Shown: positions 57,259-64,000 of the stretch, piece after piece
Position numbering within the stretch: the first letter of the stretch is position 1
How the letters are laid out: each line of letters opens with the position of its first letter
Notes under the pieces: model-generated
What the model was told of the DNA's origin: nothing
The model's input: the letters and a program-made list of their open reading frames with translations, nothing else
Database searches by the model: none
Translations under genes and position numbers: made by a program
Assembly (NCBI GenBank): GCA_025024175.1
Contig: QCXZ01000064.1
Location: 55,015,325-55,079,324 of the forward strand
Direction: 5' to 3'
Source of the DNA: Rhyzopertha dominica
Taxonomy: Eukaryota > Arthropoda > Insecta > Coleoptera > Bostrichidae
DNA: 64,000 nucleotides

Positions 57259-58300
57259 TAAAGGGTCCGCCACCTAAAACTCCCCAGGCTCGTATTTTCT
57301 TAATTTTTTTAGGTACAACCTTTAGTTATATGTCAAATTGTAAGTCTTTTTAAACTCTTTAAAAATAAAATATGGGGTGTCCAAAAATTTTTTTTGCAGA
57401 TTATCATATTTTGCAAATAAAGCTAATTTTTGTAAATATTCTTTAACCTTACCTCGTATAATAAATATTGCTTTATAGTTGGATGCCAGCTTTTATTTTC
57501 TTCAATTTGTGTCTTTACCATGTATGCGTAATTTTTACTCCTTCTTAGTGAAAAACGAGAAATAATAATCGCCGCCATTTTTGTTAATAGGGTTGTTCAG
57601 AATTTTTTAAGTTTTACTTTAGTAGCTTATTACGGTACAAATTATGCCTACATACCCATCGCTGCACACAAAACCCCAAGATTTGGAGTAACTTTTGAAT
57701 AAATAAAGTACGAAATTCGTTCTACAGAGAGAGAGAGAGAGGCTAGGAAACGAAACCCTTCGATGAAGCTAGTGCGTGATGTAGAAAACCAAACTAGCCT
57801 CATCCAGGGTTTCGTTTTCTAGCCTCTCTCTCTCTGTAGAACGAACTTTGTACTTTTTTATTAAAAAGTTACTCCAAATTTTGAGTTTTGTTTGCAGCGA
57901 TGGGTATGTAGGCATAATTTGTACCGTAATAAGCTACTAAAGTAACACTTAAAAAATTATAAACAACCCTATTAACAAAAATGGCGGCGAATAGTTTTTC
58001 TTGTTTTTCACTAAGAAGGAGTAAAAATTACGCATACATGGTAAAGACACAAACTGAAGAAAATAAAAGGCGGCAACCAACTATAAAGCAATTTTTATTA
58101 TACGGGGTAAGGTCAAAAAATATTTACAAAAATTAATTTTATTTGGAAAATATGATAATTAACAAAATTAATTTTTGGACAGCTAATATTCTATTTTTAA
58201 AGAGTTTAAAGAGACCTACAATTTCATATATAACTTAAGGTTGTCCGTAAAAAAATAAAGAACATACGAGCCTGGGGAGTTTTAAGTGGCGGACCCTGTA
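57259..58300. mobile_element. Foldback element, about 510-bp arms and about 21-nt loop
   Basis: The left end TAAAGGGTCCGCCACCTAAA and the right end, reverse-complemented TACAGGGTCCGCCACTTAAA, begin two arms that pair along almost their whole length, down to CTAG/CTAG around 57770-57800. The loop is about 21 nt. Shared words include ACTCCCCAGGCTCGTA, ATGCGTAATTTTTACTCCTT, CCTACATACCCATCGCTG and a GA/CT run. The TA at each end fits a Tc1/mariner-type target. No coding capacity. Confidence 0.9.
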
Positions 58301-58339
58301 TAGTAAATCGTATAATAAATAATACTTTAAGTTATTTCG

Positions 58340-59720
58340 CACAGATTTTCGACTCACGTTTACTAGGTGGCAAAGGCTCAATTTCTATGGTGTGAGAAGC
58401 TTTCGCAATTAAACGAGTTGATGGCCGTGTGCTATGCAATGATGCAGTTAAAACAGAACTGCATGCGTTTTGTGATCGACGCATCTGAAAATGCTTGCGG
58501 TGCAGTAATTTACATTCGATCAATAAACTCTAACTTACAGGTATATATTCAGTTGTTATGCTCAATCATTTCGATCCTTCCCTTTGAGAAGTTTTCAAGG
58601 CTAACTAAATTAACATACGAGTTGCACATTGCTATCGTTTAAAAAAAGTTTGCGAGAGCAGAACATTGTGGGCCCACTTACAGCTGTAGACTTAAAGTAC
58701 TCTCTAATGATTCTAGTTAAAATAGTACAGATGAGCTGCTTTAATGAAAGGAACCACAAACCCTAAATTGAATATTTTTAAAGACTCCCTTACTATTGCC
58801 AAAAAATCATACCTTCACAAAATTGTTCTTTCGACAAAAAAATCAAAGTTTATGCTGTTGTCATCCATATGACAAAAATGTTGGCCAATTTATGGACGCA
58901 ACTTATCAAAACACACTGTGTATTCCTGTGTTACTTGCTTTAAAGCTAGGCCACGGAATATTTCCCCCATTATGGACAGCATAGGACTCAGCAATCAATC
59001 TTACCCTTTTAGCTCTTGCAGATTCGAATTGGCAAGTCCTTTCATGATTAGATACTGGAAAGGTCGTAGTTTACGGTTTCAAAAGGTATACTTGTGTCTA
59101 TTTGTTTGTCTAACCATAAAGGCAATGTCCACGGCAGCATTTATAATGACATTCAGAAGATTCATAGCTCGAAGAGGTGTCCCTTCTGCTTTTTCAGATA
59201 ATGGCACAATTGAAAAGATTGCACGAATATATAGAACAAAACGATTCAGTAAAGCAGGCAAAACGTGTCGTTGCTAATGCTTCACTCGCATTTGAAGAAA
59301 TGTACACTTTGTTTGCACAATTAGAGGCAATTCTTAATTCGAGATCGGTATCCCCTATATTTTCCGATCCTAACGACGATAATTCACTAACACCCCTTCG
59401 TTCTCTATTAGGACGACTAGCTACAGATTTATCTGACCCTGGCTTGACTTAACTAAATGTTAACGCACTTATCCATCCATCAAGCAACATTTTTGGAAAG
59501 TATTGCAACAAAGAAGTAAACGGAATACATCGACCAATGCTGCGAAGTTTGACGACATCGTTCTTATAAAGAAAGATAATGAACTGGAGAATAAGTGAAA
59601 TAATAGAATTTTACAGCGAAAGTGACGGCGTTTTTCATGTAGGTATTGACGGTTATACCTTAAAATCAAGGATTCAATCCGTAAACTGTGTCCGCTTTTG
59701 AACACTCCAGCAACGATTAA
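58340..59720 (+). mobile_element. BEL/Pao LTR retrotransposon relic (3' part of pol)
   Basis: On the plus strand, with frame breaks, come an RNase H-like block (DASENACGAVIYIRS), then the integrase region (KGRSLRFQKVYLCLFVCLT, FRRFIARRGVPSAFSDNG), then FEEMYTLFAQLEAILNSR, then SDPNDDNSLTPLRSLLG, and last a decayed C-terminal integrase domain. This order fits BEL/Pao. Stops and several deletions show it is long inactive. Protease, most of RT and gag are not found upstream. Confidence 0.82.
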
Positions 59721-59869
59721 AAATGCGCATTAGTGCTTTGGGTATCGTGAAGTACATACAGGCCTAATGATATCTGTTTGTGATGGGCTTATTTAATACC
59801 ATTTTCAGAAGACGTTGTTTGCATTTTATACTGTTAATTGTAAAAAATATATGTTTGAAACCTCCAACC

Positions 59870-59888
59870 TTGAAGGGGGGCACCGTGA
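59870..59888 (+). promoter_or_regulatory. Possible BEL polypurine tract and LTR start
   Basis: TTGAAGGGGGGCACCGTGAT: a purine run followed by TG shortly after the BEL coding relic. The LTR's far end is not visible. Confidence 0.35.
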
Positions 59889-61268
59889 TGCAAATGTTAT
59901 TTGTTACTTTATATATTTTGTATTTCGCGCCCATCTTCTGCGCAAGGACAGAGGGCTCCAGCAAATTACCTGTTTCCCGGGAAGGAGACTTGCTCGTCTG
60001 TGGTGGAGTTAACACAGTTTTGTCCGTCATGAAAGAAGGACAATAAAGCAACAGATATCTGTGTATATTATTGTAATACTAACGTAATAAAAGTTATCAA
60101 AAAACACAAAATAAAAACAATTTTTAAATTATTAATTACAATATGACACCTTATTAAATATAAATGCTGTACTCTATTTAAATAAATAATTATTAAAGTC
60201 CTCCCACTATAACCTTGTGCACTACAATTCCCAAACTGATACTTGCTACCTTGCTAGGTACTGGAAGGAAATTTTCAGCGATAGGTATTGGCACGCGAGA
60301 GGTATTGTTTAATGTTGAACTAGTGATGGTATTGATATTGAAGCTTGATTTTCTTTTTTGGAGGGCAATTTTGACGTTTTCATAACTTCAGCAGGCAAAA
60401 TCGGTGCAACTAATACTCCGGCATACTACTCACATCGGCATTATGTGTTTTGATACCGAACCGATACATTAACAATTATTAAATTAAAGTAACTTTGGCT
60501 GATATGATTCCAATAACTAAAAGGTCGTCTCCTAAATTTTTGATTTACTCTTACTGTCCAAAATTAATGTTATACAACCCTCATACTCTCCATCGGTGAA
60601 ATGTAACATCATTATTATGGGTTCAATAAGTTATTTGGCAACAATAGCACTAGATATACATCTGCTGTCACGCTGGCTTATGGAGAGAGCACGTAAATTG
60701 ACCTGGCAATGTTGAGCACTCAGCAAATGGTGCAAGCTACATTCAATCGTGCTCGCCATCGATTTCGATGAATTATGTACACATTCGCTTCGCTTATGTG
60801 GTATTTCCATAACCGAATTTTCGGTTTCGACCTCAGCAATATCGGAAGGAGATGTATTGTTGCGTTCAACACTAAGCATCAAAATATGCTGATACAAGCC
60901 TTATACTTGATGAGAGATAAAGATGTGATGCATACGGTGTACGTAGTAACACTTTTTTTAATAAAATTAAATAGCCAAATTCTGGTCGGGTGACACTAAT
61001 AAATATTGATTTTCAAATAGTATCAAAAGGGAGGTTTTAGTGAGTATTTCGGCAGATTCTTTTTAATAAAATAACTGGTATGTGTGTTAGAATCCAAATT
61101 ACTCCGTTAGCTGTCAAATATTTATCAAAAGCACCGGGGTTACTGATGTCAAGGAGACATAAATGATCAAACAATTTTGCTTCCCGTATTCTAACGTAGC
61201 CGGTATACCTCGTTATATTCCTTCCTTTCTTCGGAAANGTTTTTTGCACTCTCAAAATGAGTTTCTAA
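59889..61268. other. Non-coding stretch, partly BEL LTR
   Basis: I cannot set the end of the LTR. No gene is seen; frames at 60631-60897 and 61037-61255 (both minus) match nothing I know. Confidence 0.35.
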
Positions 61269-61744
61269 TGTAAACATAATTCAAATAACGCAATCAGTCC
61301 ACATAAGAAAGTAAAATATACAGTACAACAACTTTTGTAAGTAATAATAAAACAACGTATATCAAATAATATAACAATGTGGTGTCTTCAGTCTCTGGTC
61401 TGGGGTATCGAACTCCGGAAAGCCGAGGAGTCCGACGANGTGGATGGACTCGAAAANTCGAGGGGTTCAGNGGAGCGACCACAGAAAGAGGAGTGGACGT
61501 GGGTAGAGTAGGAAGCTGAGGGACTCTAGTGGANGAGGAGACCGCGGAAAGCCGAGCAGCCTGGATGAGTTACCTTGTGGATTGCTGTGGAAAACCGACA
61601 CAGCAAACACTGGTTTTTCTTCCGTTGGCTCTAGCTTTTATACGGTAAGGTACCTACGCTCAAAGTTCGGTGCTCCCCAACTTATCAGCAATGGAGTGTG
61701 GTGAAACGCTCCCGCATATGGCGGAGCTGGTCTGCTTCATTACA
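61269..61744 (-). mobile_element. Ty3/gypsy 3' LTR
   Basis: On the plus strand it starts TGTAAAC and ends CATTACA, so the inverted ends are TGTAA/TTACA, 476 bp in all. Next to it (61745-61768) lies the polypurine tract of the minus-strand element (GAGGGCAAGGAAAGGGGAAG). A TATAAAAG on the minus strand near 61636 may be the LTR promoter. Several N bases and a GC-richer part (61380-61570) are inside. Confidence 0.65.
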
Positions 61745-61768
61745 CGCCCTTCCCCTTTCCTTGCCCTC
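61745..61768 (-). promoter_or_regulatory. Polypurine tract of gypsy element
   Basis: A minus-strand purine run directly before TGTAATG, the primer for plus-strand DNA synthesis in LTR elements. It marks the 5' edge of the 3' LTR. Confidence 0.7.
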
Positions 61769-61859
61769 AAAAAACACTAGTATATATCATCAGTCGCAGT
61801 AAGAAAACAAAAAACTAAAATCCTTCCCAGAAATAAATATAGTCCTCAAGTTGGTCAAG

Positions 61860-62633
61860 TTATGTGGCTGGTTTCAGGTCATTGATATGTACAGTTTTTA
61901 TCTTCAGCTTGGGGCTTCTTCAGTCGATTGGAAGACCACTGGTGAAATAATTTTGGAAATGCGGTACGGTCCTATGTGTTTAGAAGCAAATTTAACTGCA
62001 AATACCCATGCTGCTGCGCAGAGCGGATCCTCCTTCTGCATTACTTTGTCATCTAAATTGCAGATCCATGGCGGGTTTCTTATGTTCTTCTTGTGCTTCA
62101 GACAATTTGAGTCTCAGAATCCGGAATATTTCATTCATATTTTTAATTCGGTTAGCACTGCAGTGTATTTCTTCCTCGTTGTCTTCTTCATTTTGAACTT
62201 CGTGTTCTTCTAAATTATATTCCCCTGTCGCTGGGACATTTAGCTCGTTTGCAAGGTTCAAATGCGCCGATGTAAACCCCGTTGATTGGTGGCTAGCATA
62301 AAGCCGTATTGGCTGGTCCCATCTCGTTTGATTGCCAGTATTGAACAACCATTGTTTTGATGTTTTTCTTATGCCTTTCCAAGAAGTTTGCTTGAGGCGT
62401 ATACAGTGGAGTGAAACGGTCCTTCAGTAATTTCTTGAATTCTCGACTAAGGCAACCAAATCAAGTTATAATAAATGCAGCGCTATTATAATGTGGGTAG
62501 CGGTGGATTTCCTGAATGGCTGCAACTGGGTCCATCTGGTAAGTCAAGCCTGCATCACATATAAGTATTTGTGACCACGGGTTGATTTCGGAAGCAGATC
62601 CACGTAAATGACGTGCCATTGTCCTACCGTTGT
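61860..62633 (-). mobile_element. Ty3/gypsy integrase relic
   Basis: On the minus strand: WHVIYVDLLPKSTRGHKYLY (integrase core start), then decayed target-binding and catalytic parts, then YTPQANFLERHKKNIKTMV, then HQSTGFTSAHLNLANELNVP, and NRIKNMNEIFRILRLKL. The order is that of Ty3/gypsy integrase. There are several stops and frame changes. The hAT insertion follows directly at its upstream side. Confidence 0.82.
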
Positions 62634-62641
62634 ATTAAAAC

Positions 62642-63528
62642 CAGTGATGGGCGCGTGGAATACACCACGTAGATTACGCTATTATCTACGTGTAAACTGT
62701 GTAATATTCTACTTTGAAGTTTTACTGTAGAAAATAGTATTGTGTACATAAACAGAAATATCCAGCTTTTTAATGGTGTTTGTTATCGGTACTGATCAAA
62801 ACGCTTCAATGTCACTGTTGTTTTGTATTTTATTATTTCAATTTCTTAGTAACTAAAGAAATGCTACTTTAGTAAAAAATGTCTAAACAACAATAACTTT
62901 TTGGGCATACGTTAATTAAGGTCAGAAGTCCCGACTAAGCAACAAAAGCATGCTGTCAAAAGCACTTTGGAGGCCTTAATCGGTAAAAAAGATTCTTCAA
63001 TGACTGTAAACTGTGATTTTATTGCCTTTCTTCTCTATAAACGGAAATAGACCAGCAATTTCGAACTCTACCCTAATGATCTGAAGGAGCAAATGGCAGT
63101 GATAAGTGGTTATTAGTAAATACCTTTCTAAAGAAAAATCAATTTGTATCTGAAGTATACGGTTCTGAATTTGATTCTGGAAGGAAAGACTTCGAAACAT
63201 ATACTTTGTCTTTGAGCCCAAATAAGTTTAAAAAAACTGTTCAGATACCATGATGACTTAGTAAAATATATTGTGCAAGTTTATAATATAGATATAAAAG
63301 CTATTAAATTTTAAAATTTTTCAGGAATTCGACACCAGGAGAAGCTAACAAAACAACAAAATTATAAACACAACAATTGTCTTTGGTTTTAGCGTGTTGC
63401 TAATACACTTTAGCCAAAATATACTTGTCTTGAATTTTCTACTTAAAATCTACGGCAAAGTGCTTTATCTACATTTTCTACTCGTGTAACGTAGAAAATT
63501 AAAATTTACGCGTAAGCGCCCATCACTG
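62642..63528. mobile_element. hAT-type non-autonomous element with perfect 8-bp duplication
   Basis: It starts CAGTGATGGGCGC and ends GCGCCCATCACTG, and is flanked by ATTAAAAC on both sides (62634-62641 and 63529-63536). The 8-bp duplication and CAGTG ends fit hAT. The inside has no recognisable transposase. It interrupts the gypsy relic. Confidence 0.88.
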
Positions 63529-63536
63529 ATTAAAAC

Positions 63537-64000
63537 AGCAATACGTTGAGGACTTATTTTATATCTCCGACAATCGCAGCTACGTACAAATTTTGCAACG
63601 TCTCAGAAGATGTCAAGTCAGTAATATTTGCAACTATCAGGGATACTGTTTTGTTTATCCTCAAATGTCCTGCTGTAGCTGCGCTGATTATCCTCCAGTA
63701 TTTGGTTTTAGCCGTTTTCTGCATCGGCTATAGCAGCACTGGATATACATGTCTGTAAAGCTTGCTCTCAGCAATTATAATATAATCCGGGTATAGTTCT
63801 GTATGGTTGCATCGGCCTTTAGATCTCATCATCATTATTGGAAATGGAGTTTCTCTTGGCAACGGTTGTTTGGATGGGGCATCGGCAGCTTTGTTCAAGA
63901 CTATTTTCGTGTGGGATATCCCATTTGGGTTTGGGTTATCAGCATAACAAGCCCTGTTGGAACAATACTTATATGATGAACACTTGCCACAATATAAAAT
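63537..64000 (-). other. Minus-strand open frame at window edge, probably upstream gypsy part
   Basis: The minus strand from 64000 down stays open for about 85 codons to a TAG near 63745 and then for about 55 more. Wording such as RACYADNPNPNGISHTKIVL looks protein-like, but I could not place it in any gypsy domain. By position it lies upstream of the gypsy integrase once the hAT element is taken out. Confidence 0.3.

Overview
The window looks like insect genomic DNA: AT-rich, with short GT-AG introns, a Serrate/Jagged-type Notch ligand, a 7tm_6 odorant receptor (a family known only from insects), and many insect-type transposon relics. I cannot name the species. About 20 isolated N bases are present, some inside exons.

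Layout. (1) 1-5303: upstream or intronic DNA of the Serrate gene, with a non-LTR retrotransposon relic, a MITE and a Penelope-type terminal repeat. (2) 5304-13980, plus strand: the 3' half of Serrate in six exons, covering seven EGF repeats, a VWC-type Cys-rich domain, the membrane-proximal domain, the TM segment and the cytoplasmic tail, then a 3' UTR with poly(A) signals. Its introns hold Penelope-like element (PLE) relics in both orientations. (3) 14884-30803, plus strand: a complete six-exon gene for a protein of about 2551 residues. It has an Arg/Gly/Pro-rich start, a huge low-complexity middle with nine degenerate 36-45-residue tandem repeats, a regularly spaced QT-motif array, and a C-terminal WD40 region like that of ZNF106. 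Intron 1 needs a GC-AG splice. (4) 31-39 kb: two minus-strand exons of an odorant receptor lacking its C-terminal part, next to a decayed DD41D Tc1/mariner element, with two copies of a 250-bp repeat in inverted orientation around this block. (5) 39-57 kb: gene-poor, with MITEs, a nearly complete 1450-bp DD41D transposon with almost identical 63-bp inverted repeats, and a PLE relic. (6) 57.3-58.3 kb: a foldback element with arms of about 510 bp. (7) 58.3-64 kb: a BEL/Pao relic, then a Ty3/gypsy relic (LTR, polypurine tract, integrase) interrupted by a hAT-type element with a perfect 8-bp target duplication.

Serrate acts at the cell surface as a Notch ligand. The ZNF106-like protein is probably nuclear or RNA-related, and its QT array suggests binding of dynein light chain LC8. 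The rest is mostly a record of nested and decayed transposition. A recurring theme is the hammerhead-ribozyme-like motif (CTGANGA ... stem II ... GAAA) found with PLE relics at several places; each copy departs from the consensus, and none is shown to be active.
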